Part shown: piece after piece, positions 22,885-33,263 of the stretch
Layout of the letters: each line of letters begins with the position of its first letter
How positions within the stretch are numbered: the first letter of the stretch is position 1
From: Haemaphysalis longicornis
Lineage: Eukaryota > Arthropoda > Arachnida > Ixodida > Ixodidae
Direction of reading: 5' to 3'
Assembly: GCA_013339765.2 (NCBI GenBank)
Contig: CM023453.1
Coordinates: forward strand, 28,287,868 to 28,351,867
Length of the DNA: 64,000 nucleotides
Notes under the pieces: generated by a model
What the model was told of the DNA's origin: nothing
The model's database searches: none
Seen by the model: the letters and a program-made list of their open reading frames with translations, nothing else
Made by a program: the position numbers and the translations under genes

Positions 22885-23724
22885 ACGACGGTGGTTGAAC
22901 GCGAAGCTATCTCGTGATGGATTCTTTGGTTGGCCAATCCCTAGGGGCATCCTGCCACAATCATCATCAGCGGTGCCTGGCCAGGCATGAGTAGTGGGGG
23001 TGTGGACACAACGGCTGAGGGAACAGGCTCGACCATAAGCTGCTTCGCATCTAAAAACAGTTCATCAGGAATTGCCGGCAAGCCAACGGCGATATGGGGA
23101 AGCGTTCAATATTCTGTCCTGCGCTTGTAGAAGGAGGTGCACGCCTTCAAAGGACCCATTTACGTAGGTATTCCTTTATGTTACTTTTTATGTACTGGAA
23201 TTCAAGGCGTGAACCTCTGAATGAAATAAGGTAGCCTGAGAACACATAAAATGGCAAAACAGGCCGAGATGCGCCATCCATCTTGCATGGTAAGTGCTGA
23301 GGACGAAGGGTAGTGGCGGCAAGTGTTTTTTACTAGTCACATGTGCGCATTACAATTGCAAACAATTGCGACAAGAATAGGAAATGGTAATCTTTGGTGT
23401 CCCCATACATGTACCGAGTACGTACCACTACAGTAGATCTCCTCTTCAGAAAACTACCAAAAATCGGGAAGTTCTTATTTTCGAGTAGACGAAATTGTAG
23501 CTTAAAATTTGTTTTACACCCAGGATACGTTTTGTGTGCAGAAAAGTCTTGTGAGCATGCACCACAAGCATCCTAATTGCATCATATTCAGCGCTTAAGA
23601 AGATTTCCTAGTAGAAACCAAAGATTTCCTACTAGATTACATGATTCTACGATAATTTAGGATCTGGGTCCTTCAAAAGGTACACTAGCTAGGCGCTTCA
23701 TCTCATAGCTACTGCACTGGTATG

Positions 23725-24105
23725 ACTTTCACGCCTCACTGTATATCCTGTGGTATACGCTATGTTGGCCAGACTTCACTGAGTCCCTTCATGCAAAGGA
23801 AGTTAATTCAGGACACCCAGACGATAGGGTCAGAGAAGAGGCTGTACAGACGGTAATAGGAAGGGTGTACACTTGGCCGACCACCATGTCTAATACACAT
23901 ACATGCACTCCAGCATATGAAAACCCATGGGTTCTGCGCAGGCTCAATAATCAACGTCAAAGAGAATCTTAAGATGTGCCTGGAACGTGAAAGCATCTAC
24001 GGATTGTTTGTGTACACAGGTATAAGCAGCGAGCACGCTGCAAATGTAATTGATAGGCAAACGTCAAGGCTGCCATGGGGCGAGTTGAATGAAAAGAAAT
24101 GGTGA
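23725..24105 (+). pseudogene. Possible GIY-YIG / Penelope-like remnant
   Basis: One frame near 23,725-23,790 reads CISCGIRYVGQTSLS, resembling the start of a GIY-YIG endonuclease (cysteine pair followed by YVGQT) as found in Penelope-like elements. The following open frame (23,917-24,105) has no matching catalytic motif that I can place, and frames shift in between. It could equally be chance. Low confidence. Confidence 0.3.
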
Positions 24106-24305
24106 AAGACATTCCAATTTCCAACTACATTGATGTAATATCGGCAGGAATGACGTCATATAGACATGCGCTATAAACACATTCATCAGTATGTTAACTG
24201 TACGTAAACACTCAATTGATATTATCAAATGGAACTAGAGGCCCCACTGCAATCGTCCAGTTATGTTTCTTTGCAGTGGATTAGGCCGGTGGCTGTTAGT
24301 CGCAC

Positions 24306-26386
24306 TAGAGTGAACTAGAATAAGGGAGTGTCCCGAGCGGCGGCGCCGAGCCACTCCCGGTTGGCGTCGACACCGCGAGGTGGCGCGACTGCGCCCTTTC
24401 GCAGCTGGGCTGGCGCAGTGAGACTGCGCGTCTGGCCTTGCACTGTTATGTTCTCCGCGTTCTCTTTCGGTTTTCAAAGGCATTCAGAAGCTAAGCAAGA
24501 TTCTAAACGACCAAACCTGATTTTTGCTTTACTTACTCCTGCTCCAGGTCGAGCACAAGAACTGTGGCCTCGATGTGGTGGTCCGTTCTGGTTGCAGGCA
24601 CCTTAGTTCCGCTATCCGCGATTTTGATTCACCTCGAGCTTTATATCTGGTGCGGGCGCTTCTGAATGTCAATGAACTGTCACCTGTGTTCTCCGCAACA
24701 CACCGAATACTGCCTGACGAACGATAATTACTTACTTTTCGCGAACTGGCAGGTGTTCAGCATGGACCGTTAGGCTCTGCACAAGGCAGAGCATCGCGGT
24801 TCTAAAAACACATCATTGCTCGTATAGCAGCATTTAAGAGCGACAAATTTTTTAGCCGAGGTGTTGCAGTCAACTCTGATGTATTATTTATTCGGCGCAT
24901 GTGCGCAAATAAGCACGTTGACCCCCCCCCCCCCCCCTCAGTCTCCTAAAAGGAAGTTTAGACGCGCCGCATAGCACAAAAACGAAACTAACTTCTGCTT
25001 GTGTGCCAATATGCCATGGTATGGAGTGTATACGATTTTTCAGACATCAGAGGTGCTATCATGGCGAAACGCAAATTATTTTGTAGTTGTTTCTTGTTAT
25101 AATTACTAGAAAAAAAGAACAGTACCTAATCTTAACATATGCTACATTTTAAGCAAAGTTGTGTACAGCTAATGGCCCAGCTTCACCTGTTTTAAACCCG
25201 ATTGTAATTTTTATAATATACATACAGTGAACGACATAGAACAGATTACGTTTCAGTGTGCTGTCACAGTTTCTTTTCGCAATTTGGTCCAGTACTACGG
25301 GCATTTACCTAGTTTAGCATACTTTGCAGATTGCCGTTTTTTTGCATTGTTTCTGCTGATGATTTTGAAGTAGAAGTGAATGCGGGTGTGAGGTAAAACG
25401 CACCTCTGTCGCAACAGCCTTACAATGATCACTGCACCCAAGTTCACACTGCTGCTTAGCCTTCACCACATTCAAAATGTAAAGGATGCTATCCCAATGA
25501 AGCTCATCAAGAAGACTGAAGCATTTAGTGAACGCGTTCTCCATGTTTAGCACAAACCTGTGCAGAACGGCCCGTACACAAAGTGGAGCTCGCACACTGC
25601 AGCCGACGATTCTGTGAGGGGCTTGTCCTAATAGTGACAAATACGTTTCCCCATCCATTCAGGATGCATCTGTTATTTCCCACACAATTCGACGGACAAT
25701 GTAAATTCTGTACTCAACCAGGCACTCTATGGCACATAATAGGGAGTGCGCCAAGAACCCAGGACCTCCCACCTCCTTTTTCCTTCCCCTACTCCTGAGC
25801 AGTGGGAGATACTGCTGTCCAGCTCCCTACCTCAAGATCAACTTCTTCTGGTCGAGAGGGCCAGTCGAGCCGGGACGGCACATGGTTACCTGAAATGAGG
25901 AACCACCCCACCTAAAAGCTCGATAAAAAAAAGTTTTGTCTCTCTCTCTCCTGCCGGCGCAAATTGCGCTTCCAGCTTTTTTTCGAACCTCTTCATGCTC
26001 TTGGGGCGGCAATCAAAGACGCCTTTGGAGCGCCCTGATAGCCGGCGTGACAGCCTGGGCAAAGCAGTGCGCATCAGTCCTTCTTTTCGCCGTCTTCCTC
26101 ACATGCTGGTCCTTGACGAAATGCACTCTCTCACTGTCTTGAAAAAAACGACAGAACCTCCGCACCAATTCAACCGAACGCACGTGCACCCACCGCCTTC
26201 CAAGTTCTACGTTTCGTCCGGTCTGACGGGCTGCGGCGACAGCGCGGGCGCCCGGCGCGGCTGACCGGCTGCGAGATCGTGCACCAGCGCCACTAGCCAC
26301 CCTAGCGGTGGTCGACGGCGCGCGGCACGCCGAAAGCAACGCCGTCTCCGCCCGCTCGGGCCACTCCCCTATTCTAGTTCACTCTA
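24306..26386. mobile_element. hAT-like TIR element (2.08 kb) with 7-8 bp target duplication
   Basis: The left end reads TAGAGTGAACTAGAATAAGG. The reverse complement of the right end reads TAGAGTGAACTAGAATAGGG, and the match continues through GGGAGTG(T/G)CCCGAGCG. Flanks show GTCGCAC at 24,299-24,305 and again at 26,387-26,393 (8 bp AGTCGCAC if one terminal base is shared). A TAGAG terminus with an 8-bp duplication fits the hAT superfamily. Both ends are GC-rich for about 100 bp. No transposase is recognised inside, and a LINE 3' end has been inserted (25,650-25,952). It is a non-autonomous or gutted copy. Confidence 0.72.
25650..25952 (+). mobile_element. LINE 3' end ending in CT repeats, nested in the hAT-like element
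   Basis: One frame reads CKFCTQPGTLWHIIG, a CxxC...H zinc-finger-like motif as at LINE ORF2 C-termini. A second frame has the EQWE...LLSSS pattern near 25,795, the same signature found in the LINE fragment at 38,301-38,790. The unit closes with AAAAAAAAGTTTTG followed by (TC)n. Two frames are needed, so it is decayed. It inserted after the hAT-like element arrived. Confidence 0.6.
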
Positions 26387-26393
26387 GTCGCAC

Positions 26394-28490
26394 AAACAAG
26401 ATTCTGTGATAGCATAGAGAAATAACTGGAAAGTGTCTATGGAGCTCCGGCTGCTTTATACATTTTCTGTAATACCAATTATTTGTTTGAAGTTTGCAAT
26501 GAAATTGATGTCATTTGTCAGTCTTTTTAATTAATGAAACTTTTCGTGGCCACAAAACAGTGGTCGATAAACAAATGCTCACTTGCTTTGGTGGCTTGTA
26601 ACGATTCACTAGAATTTCCCATGACCAACCTAAGGAATCCATGGCTCGTACACTGTAGGGTGGTGCTAGTCTCCAAAAAAATTTGACAGGAGGACTGGAG
26701 ATTAGCGCAGCCCACAGGCTCCATAGGTGGAAACCAGTAGCCTACCCACACAGGGACATAAAACGGCCCATGGAGTGAGTCTCTGCTAAGTATTAAGCAG
26801 GATCAAATGGTAGGTTGCATTGATAGATTTTTATGCAAAACATTCACTGTGCGTGGATTAACTATTTAGGGTACACAAAAGTCATTTTTGGTATTTCGGA
26901 CAGTTCTCGAAGGGTTGCCTAGATGTTCTCTTGCAAAAAAAGTGAAAGCTCTCAGTTAGGGATCTCAAAAACATTGTTTAGCCTCTACAGCAATTGTCCA
27001 AGCCTGAGGGAACTCGGCTGATAACTGGTGCCGACTGTCGTCCCCGCTTGCTAGCTCCATAAGCAAGCACATGAATGCAGTGACTAAGAAAGATTGTGAC
27101 CAAAGTGAGAAGAGAAGGTGGATCCTGTACAACAACACTTGATCATCTAAACAGCAGAAAAGAGCGCTGATGACTCACAGCTCGACGGCTGGGGGGGGGG
27201 GGGGTTAAAATATCTTCTGACATACATGTGCAGGGCATTTACAAACTTTTCTCCAAAAAATTTTATGATTACACACAGTCCCTCCATGGAAGGGGTTTGT
27301 TTCTGACAAGGTGGTTGAAATTTGTTATTAGTAACAACATAAACTCATCACTCGCCCCTTTCATTCAGCACGCTTACGAGCTTCGTTTTAAAAACCCCGC
27401 TGTTTTTATTTCACGTATAAATGAACTGCTTATGCAATAATCTCTTATTTACCTATGTTCGAAGTAAACTGTGTTATAACGTGAAATCTGCTGTGCCTAG
27501 TGCATGCAGGCGTACCATTCTTCAATGGTGTTACGTGCGGAACATGAAGCTCAGTACTGATAAACTTAAATCAGGGAAAATAAAGCTTCCCATATTGCTT
27601 CTTTATTTTTGTAACTATTCTCTCTGCCAAATACCTTTGTGGTAACTCAACTAAGCTCACCTTTTCCCTAGGCCTTTATAATTGTTGTGCTCTGCGATTA
27701 TACATTCTCAGCTGGAGCATGCCTGATGAATTCAGGCCCCAACCATGCTTTGCTATTTCACAATTGCAGCTGTCTGAAATGTTGCTGTTTAGGGTTTGCC
27801 AATGATTTCCAACAGGCCACTTAACTAGTGTTAAAACCATTTTATGCCTTTAATTGGTATTTATAGCAAACAGTATTCTATTATTTTTTCACAACACATT
27901 TTGTTGTAACCTCACTCAATAATTTTGTTACCACGCCAGCCTGGTTCATAAATCTTGGCGTGAACATAAATGCCTTATTGCAATACATTCACATTCCCGT
28001 CTTGCAGCAAATCTACAGTGACAAGCACCACACGTTTTGGCTTTCCAGCGTAGCTTTGGTGTCAGCAAAAGGTAATCTTTTTCTTGGTTCCTCTGCAGCG
28101 CTTTGTAGTCAAGCAAAAAGATCACTTGCTGGTTTGGCTTTCCTGCAGGACTCTAGTGTAGTGCAAGAAAGTATCACTTAGTTATTCCTTTTTTGTTGTT
28201 TTATTGCTGTGCATCTTCCAGAAAAACCCTGGCATTTTGTTTGAAAATGGAGCTTCACACTAGAGACTGTGCAGAGAAAGTAGAGCTACTCACTTTTTGC
28301 ATAGCCACGGGAGTTTGGCAGATCACTTGTCATTGACAAACAAGTGTTTGATTTCTGGCTTAAGGTGCGACGCTGGGATAGTTGGTTACTAGTTGGGGGA
28401 AAAACAGCGCTGATAAACGGTACTCAAGTACTAGGAAAGGTGCCGTGATGAACACGGCTTCCATGTGTTGGTAGCTTTCTTGTCCCGTTT
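26394..28490. other. No feature recognised; one poly(G) run
   Basis: No domain, TIR or SINE box is seen. A G run of about 15 lies near 27,190-27,204. The short open frames are AT-rich and overlap on both strands. It may be intronic or intergenic DNA. Confidence 0.4.
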
Positions 28491-28497
28491 CTTTCCA

Positions 28498-28655
28498 GTG
28501 TTTTTCATGGATATTTTCGAGGAAACCTGAACATGCCCGGTTTTGGTGTAACAATTTAAAACTCTCAACAGCGATGTGTTTTTCATGAATATTTGCCAGG
28601 GTGCCTGAACATGGCCTGTTTTTGTGTAACAAAAATGTCAAGAGCGAAGCACTTA
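28498..28655. repeat. Two-copy tandem duplication, 78-bp period
   Basis: GTGTTTTTCATGGATATTTTCG at 28,498 is repeated as GTGTTTTTCATGAATATTTGCC at 28,576. Both are followed by CCTGAACATG and a GTGTAACAA segment. The duplication lies within an open frame on the minus strand (28,360-28,659) that has no recognisable domain. Confidence 0.65.
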
Positions 28656-29103
28656 TCAATGCTCACATGCTGCTCATTGATGCCAGAGCAGAAGTACGTT
28701 CAGTAGTCATTTTATTGTTGAGCCATCCATGATCCATACACCTTCCAGCTGTACTGCAACTTTCACAAACACCGACAGACATTTACATCCACACAGGTGG
28801 CCTTGGCTCCAGTTCTTGCACAAGGTATTAAGAAGTACTCTCGGGAGCGGGCAATGTCAAGCTCGACACCAACCATTTCCCGCGTTGTTGTACTTGATAA
28901 ACTTTTTTTTAAAGCCTGTTGGCTTAAAGGATTGTTTAAATGCCCGTTTTGTGGACGAAAAAAAAACAGCTAATGGGCACAAAACACACAACCTGTGAAT
29001 GCTTTCTAGCAGCTGGCCTCTGATTAGACTTGCACTATTGTGAACGAAATGTGGGAAGTTTTGTTATGCCCTTACCACTAAGTAAATTCAGTTAAGCAAT
29101 TTT

Positions 29104-29142
29104 CCGAAACAGTTGAAACAGTTGAAACAGTCTGAAACAGAA
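29104..29142. repeat. Short GAAACAGTT tandem repeat
   Basis: Four imperfect copies of GAAACAGTT(T) occur in a row. It is a minor microsatellite-like feature with no coding association. Confidence 0.7.
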
Positions 29143-29917
29143 TACACAACGCGGAGTTAAAAAGCAATAAAATGGGAAACATCCCCTCACAATTGGAAAC
29201 TTCCTGTTCACTACCCCAAAGGCTTGGACAGCAGACGCTTAAGCACTCTTCTCCAGTTGCGAATACAAGCATTAGTGTCCATTTCAATTCCATAGAGTGC
29301 TTGGTATGGGCATATAGATGTCACAGCCACTTGGAATTCGTAGATAGACTGCCTCCGACAGAAGCTCTCATCGTCATTGGCCCATCTCGCTGAGTGAATG
29401 GAAGTATTGTGGCTGGTTATGTTCAATTCCAACCAAGTCAAACGCAAGAGTAAAGAAGGAACAGCCTATCAAAATACATACTCAAAGCAGATGCAGGAGG
29501 AAGTTTTGTTGCCTAACCAGGTTAGAGGAGGCAAAAGGAATTGGAGCAAAGGAAAGGGAAATAAAAGCAAGCAGTAATTGGGAACGAAATCCTGTGGTGC
29601 TAGCAGACAATCAACTGGCAAGGGTGAAGAGCTATTCTATCCATCCTTTGCCACTTCATCACACCCATTTGAGCAGATAAGAACTTTTAGATGCAAAGCA
29701 TCTCTTAGTCGACCCTCCGTCGTCCGGGGTCCAGGCTTTCTAACGCCATGGTTTCTTCCCCTCCTCCTCTCCACACCACCTGTGCGCTAGCGCACGCTGC
29801 TCCTCGTCTCCACACCACCGGTGCGCTACGCGCGCTGCTCCTCCTCTCCCCTCTCCAAACCAGCTGTCCAATCACGCGCATGCCCGGTGCTCCTCCTCTC
29901 CACTCCCTCTGCTCTGC

Positions 29918-29946
29918 AAATAAACCCGGTCGGTGCTCCGCTCAGT
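29918..29946 (+). promoter_or_regulatory. Candidate core promoter (TATA-like box plus initiator)
   Basis: AAATAAA at 29,918-29,924 lies about 24 bp upstream of TCAGT at 29,942-29,946, an arthropod initiator consensus (TCAGT). The spacing is right for an RNA polymerase II TATA/Inr promoter. The first downstream ATG of the arginine-rich ORF is at 29,982. This is a pattern match only. Confidence 0.4.
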
Positions 29947-29981
29947 TGCTTCTTCGGTACTGCGCCGTCCGATGACTGGAA

Positions 29982-30299
29982 ATGGACGCCAACGATTCCG
30001 TCAGCGAACTGGCTGGCACACCTTCAACTAGCGCCAGACAGCACACTGTCAGAACCGCGAGCACCTCCGAAGGCAAGGCTGCACAGAGGAGAGCTCGCGA
30101 CGCCGAACGTAAACGGCAGCGTCGAGCAGCGGATTCCTCGCTTTGAGAACGAGAAGCCGCTTTGAAACGCCAGCGGCGAGTAGCTGATCCAGATGGCGTT
30201 CAGCAACGTGACAACGCTTCGAAACGCGAGCGTCGAACAGCGGATTCCTCGCTTCGAGAACGAGAAGCCGCAAAACGTTCCCCACTACTCGATAAATAA
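29982..30299 (+). pseudogene. Arginine-rich repeat ORF with one internal stop
   Basis: From ATG 29,982 the frame reads 54 codons to TGA at 30,144-30,146, then stays open in the same frame for 50 more codons to TAA 30,297-30,299. It is a serine/threonine-rich N-terminus followed by basic repeats of the type RRA(A)DSSL-EREAA-KR, three imperfect units of about 20-25 residues (AERKRQRRAADSSL; KRQRRVADPDG; KRERRTADSSLREREAAKR). At the equivalent place in the last repeat the codon is CGA, so the internal TGA looks like a single C-to-T change. The repeats resemble STPR-type DNA-binding repeats known from arthropods (recall, unverified). Confidence 0.55.
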
Positions 30300-30416
30300 A
30301 GAAGACATTTAATACGATTTAATACGCTACTACACGTGTATTTACTATAACAACCAATTAACACGCTACTACTCCACGGCTTTGCATCTCCTCAGGGTTC
30401 CCACGGGGGAAGATGG

Positions 30417-31890
30417 TGTAATTTTTTCATCAAACTTGCTAGCTGGCAGTTCGGCGCACCCTCTGTGGATAATTTCAAGGTAGACAAAACGTTACAAATC
30501 TGTTTCGTGTGCATTCAATAATGGCTGCTTACAGATTGCTTAAAATTCGCAGTTCATTTTAAGTCTTCCCCATCATTTCATTAAGACTTTCTAAGTTGAA
30601 AGCACAATGGTACTCGAAGCAACAAATTTGAACAACATAAATGAACAATAACTGAACTGTCACTTGTTTACCTTATGCACACCAGACCTCAAAGCACTAT
30701 TTCGCAGAAGTTCCAAACTTGGCCCACACGGCGATCTCATCGGCTGCACTTCTCCCATGCTTGCACAGTTGGAGCTTGAGCCTCCTTGTACAAGAAGCCA
30801 GCCAGTCAGCTAATGGTTTCAGTGGTATCTTGGGTAGATATATCTTTGGACGGGCAGTTGGGCTCCACCCACGGAAGTGAAGCTGCGCTCACTGCACGGA
30901 TTCTGCAGCGCCGCGTGCACAGATCGTTTCTGCGGAATAGTCAGGATACATTTCTCGGCGATGGTACTACTGCCCCGGGGGAAAAATTGCAGAAGCTACA
31001 TGCGAGGTCGGATTGCGTTCGATGATGCCGTGCTCTACCTGACGACACTCGGTTCGTGCACACTCTGACACTACGTCGCTCGCGTTGGTATGTCATCAAG
31101 GACAGCTACCTCGTTAGCCACGGCGCGACGCGATGGAAAATACTGATGCCCACGTTTTATAATTGAGCCACCACTCCAGAATTAGAACACAAGGCTTGGC
31201 ATGGAAGAAGCGAAGCACAAGTAGACAACGAATGCAGGCGCGTAAAGCCAATAGCACGCGAACTGCAAGACAACGTGAAGCTTACAAAATATTAAACGAC
31301 AACACTACAGTTCTAGGAGCATGCAAAAAGCGGGGCGAAGCCGCGTGCAGAAAAGGATGCGTTAGCCTTACCAAGGGGTGCAACAGCAAGTTGACGAAAA
31401 ATACCCAATCTAAATAATTACAAGCACACCTCCCAACAAGAAAAAAGCGGCGCGAAGCAGCCGCTGTACAGGGAGATAAGGACGTAACGATACGTCAAGC
31501 TTGCCATTCGAACCACGGGCGAAGAACATAGAGACACAAGACGTGAACACCGCGTTGCCGTCGTCGTTAGCACAAAAATTGTCCGTGGCATTTTGCCAGG
31601 TTTTAGCCCCCGCAGCCGTAAGGAACTAGCAACACTGTCTGTGGGCTCAAGAAAAAGGGAGCAAGCATATGGTAAATGCGGAAAAGCGCGTCATCCCTAT
31701 TTCATATTTGCCGCGCTTTCGAGGCGCTTTTTCAAAGAAAGTGCTACGAGTTGTGCCGCCAGATGGTGCCACGGGTCCCGCGAACGAGAGAAGACGCAGT
31801 GAAACATCCCCCTCGCGAGGGGCACGATCAAATGCAGAGCATTTCCGGGGGCGCACGACGTTAAGTAGTTTGCGTTGTTGCACTTGTGGC
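30417..31890. other. No feature recognised
   Basis: Open frames at 30,786-31,025 and 31,163-31,417 (+) are short and without known domains. The second is Arg/Lys/Thr-rich and might be another highly decayed basic-repeat ORF. No terminal structures were seen. Confidence 0.35.
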
Positions 31891-31891
31891 A

Positions 31892-31920
31892 ACTGCTGAC
31901 GAGAGAGCGCTCGTCAGCAG
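31892..31920. repeat. Perfect 11-bp inverted repeat (hairpin)
   Basis: CTGCTGACGAG and its exact complement CTCGTCAGCAG are separated by a few bases. It lies immediately before SINE copy B and may mark its 5' end or an insertion scar. Confidence 0.6.
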
Positions 31921-32152
31921 TAATTTGAATGAGTCAACGATATAAGGCGTGTTCGTAGCGACCCAATCTGTGTCGGCTTTGTGGCGCAGTGGGTAGAGCA
32001 CCATGAACATTGCGTTCCGCCCGCAGGGTCGAGGGATTGAAACCGGGCGCCGGATAGTATTTTTTTATATATATAGTAGGGAGGATGCGGTGCGGACTAC
32101 GGACGTCAACGCGGGTGACATCGTGAGTTACTGAAATGCTCTGCATTTAAAA
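31915..32152 (+). mobile_element. tRNA-related SINE, second family, copy B
   Basis: It matches copy A (21,240-21,495) from TTTGAATGAGTCAACGATATAAGGCG through the tRNA-like boxes (GTGGCGCAGTGGGTAGA near 31,981, GGTCGAGGGATTGAAACC near 32,026) to ACTGAAATGCTCTGCATTT and an A-rich tail. Differences are scattered, including a short TA expansion (TTTTTTATATATATAG). Confidence 0.75.
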
Positions 32153-32154
32153 AA

Positions 32155-32300
32155 GCGACATCAAATGACGTAAATATGACGTATATTTTGTGACGTCACA
32201 GGAAGTCACGTGATTAGTTTAGCTTGACGTCACTTCTGCGTGGGAGCAGCCACCGTGAGGGGGGCGCGTCTCGTACCACACGCGTGGCACGAGACATAGC
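32155..32300. promoter_or_regulatory. TGACGT(CA) cluster and palindrome
   Basis: Four TGACGT motifs lie in about 75 bp (near 32,166, 32,177, 32,190 and 32,226), two of them as full TGACGTCA. A palindrome-like CTCGTACCACACGCGTGGCACGAG follows at about 32,269-32,292. TGACGTCA is the CREB/ATF consensus, but clusters of it also occur in transposon subterminal regions. No gene start is seen nearby. Confidence 0.3.
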
Positions 32301-32858
32301 CTTTACAAAAATCCTGAGGACGGATGGACAAGGAAACCTGCTCCCTCCTCGGTCACGCCATGGTCGCTTACTGATGGAGATCATGTCTAGTGACTTCCCC
32401 ATTGCAGAAACACCGCTGTACATTCACCTCGCCTTAGTAGTTAACAGAAACTTTACCCTCTGTCGTAGTTATAGCACAGTCTGAAAATTGTTCAGGTTGT
32501 TGAAATGTATATCTGATTTTTTCTCTGCTTTTTTAGCAGCAGTATCCCAACCTTCTAACCGTACCAGGCCGGATCTGAATAGAAGAACATATCGTGAAGG
32601 CGGTTCATGTTGGTAACAAACATTTTGCCGCCAGAAAACTTTCTGCTGTGTCTGCACGCACAGAGGACAGCGATTGAGACTTCAGTTATAGCATGGAGTT
32701 ATAGTGTTGCGTTTACGTTGAACTGCATCCCTTTCATGCGGTGGCCACGGTTGACGCCTTTTTTCAAGTCAGTAGCCCCCTTTAAAAGCTATGTTGGGCG
32801 TTCGTAAACATGTTGGTAACTTTGCGAAAATTTCACGTGCGTTAATGTGCCAATATAT

Positions 32859-33160
32859 TGTGACGAGAAGAGGAAGAAGGGGGCAGTAGCTCTCTGGTCA
32901 CACAAAACGAAGCTGAATGTGCGACAGGCCTTTGCTCCGCCCTTTCCACTTCAGCTCAGTCGTCATTATTTGAAGTGATGTCGAAGAAGTCAGTATCGCC
33001 TAGTCCCTGGTGGGACGAAGAGTGTGTTAAATAAAGAGAACGAAGTGCGCCACGAGCGCAGCCAGCGGGAGCTGGCTCCACGAGCGCGGCTCTCGCGGCA
33101 GGTGGTCGTAGCCATCTTGGATAGCCGGACGTCTGGTCTCCTCGTTCCCTTTCGCTAACA
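32859..33160 (+). mobile_element. 5' LTR of BEL/Pao element (302 bp)
   Basis: It begins TGTGACGAGAAGAGGAAGAA and ends CCCTTTCGCTAACA, obeying TG...CA. An AATAAA-like signal lies inside (GTTAAATAAAGAG, about 33,027). The last 55 bp (TCGTAGCCATCTTGGATAGC...CGCTA-CA) recur at 37,600-37,654, which defines the LTR end. The gag remnant starts about 100 bp downstream. Left flank is CAATATAT. No matching right flank survives. Confidence 0.8.
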
Positions 33161-33263
33161 CATTCTCTTGTGCCGAAAACCCCAGCCATCCGTCCCGCCG
33201 ACTCGCGCCATGGAATCGCTTCGTCGCCGCCGGGGAGTTCTTCGCGCCACAGTCACAGAGAGA

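Larger units (their letters stand above)
21505..23330 (+). repeat. Old dispersed repeat, copy I (interrupted)
   Basis: Three blocks match copy II in the same order. 21,505-21,735 (with GCAGGAACGCTGCATC and GCCGGATACGGTATTTCG) matches 46,758-46,985. 22,430-22,500 (with TTTGATGCCACC and ATCTGCCAGAACTT) matches 47,100-47,155. 23,095-23,320 (with GCGTTCAATATTC and GTGAACCTCTGAATGAAAT) matches 50,690-50,905. The intervening segments are the Penelope-like fragment and the MITE listed separately. No protein is recognised in the shared blocks. It may be a large non-autonomous element or an old segmental duplication. Confidence 0.65.
29690..30416 (+). mobile_element. Compact repeat unit carrying promoter, ORF and poly(A) signal
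   Basis: The left end shows TTAGATGCAAAGCATCTC (about 29,690). The right end (30,381-30,416) shows TTTGCATCTCCTCAGGG followed by TTCCCACGGGGGAAGATGG, which on the minus strand matches the MITE end at 22,569. Between them lie a TATA-like box and initiator, an arginine-rich ORF and AATAAA at about 30,296. I infer a small transposon or retroposed unit. Exact termini and target duplication were not resolved. Confidence 0.5.
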
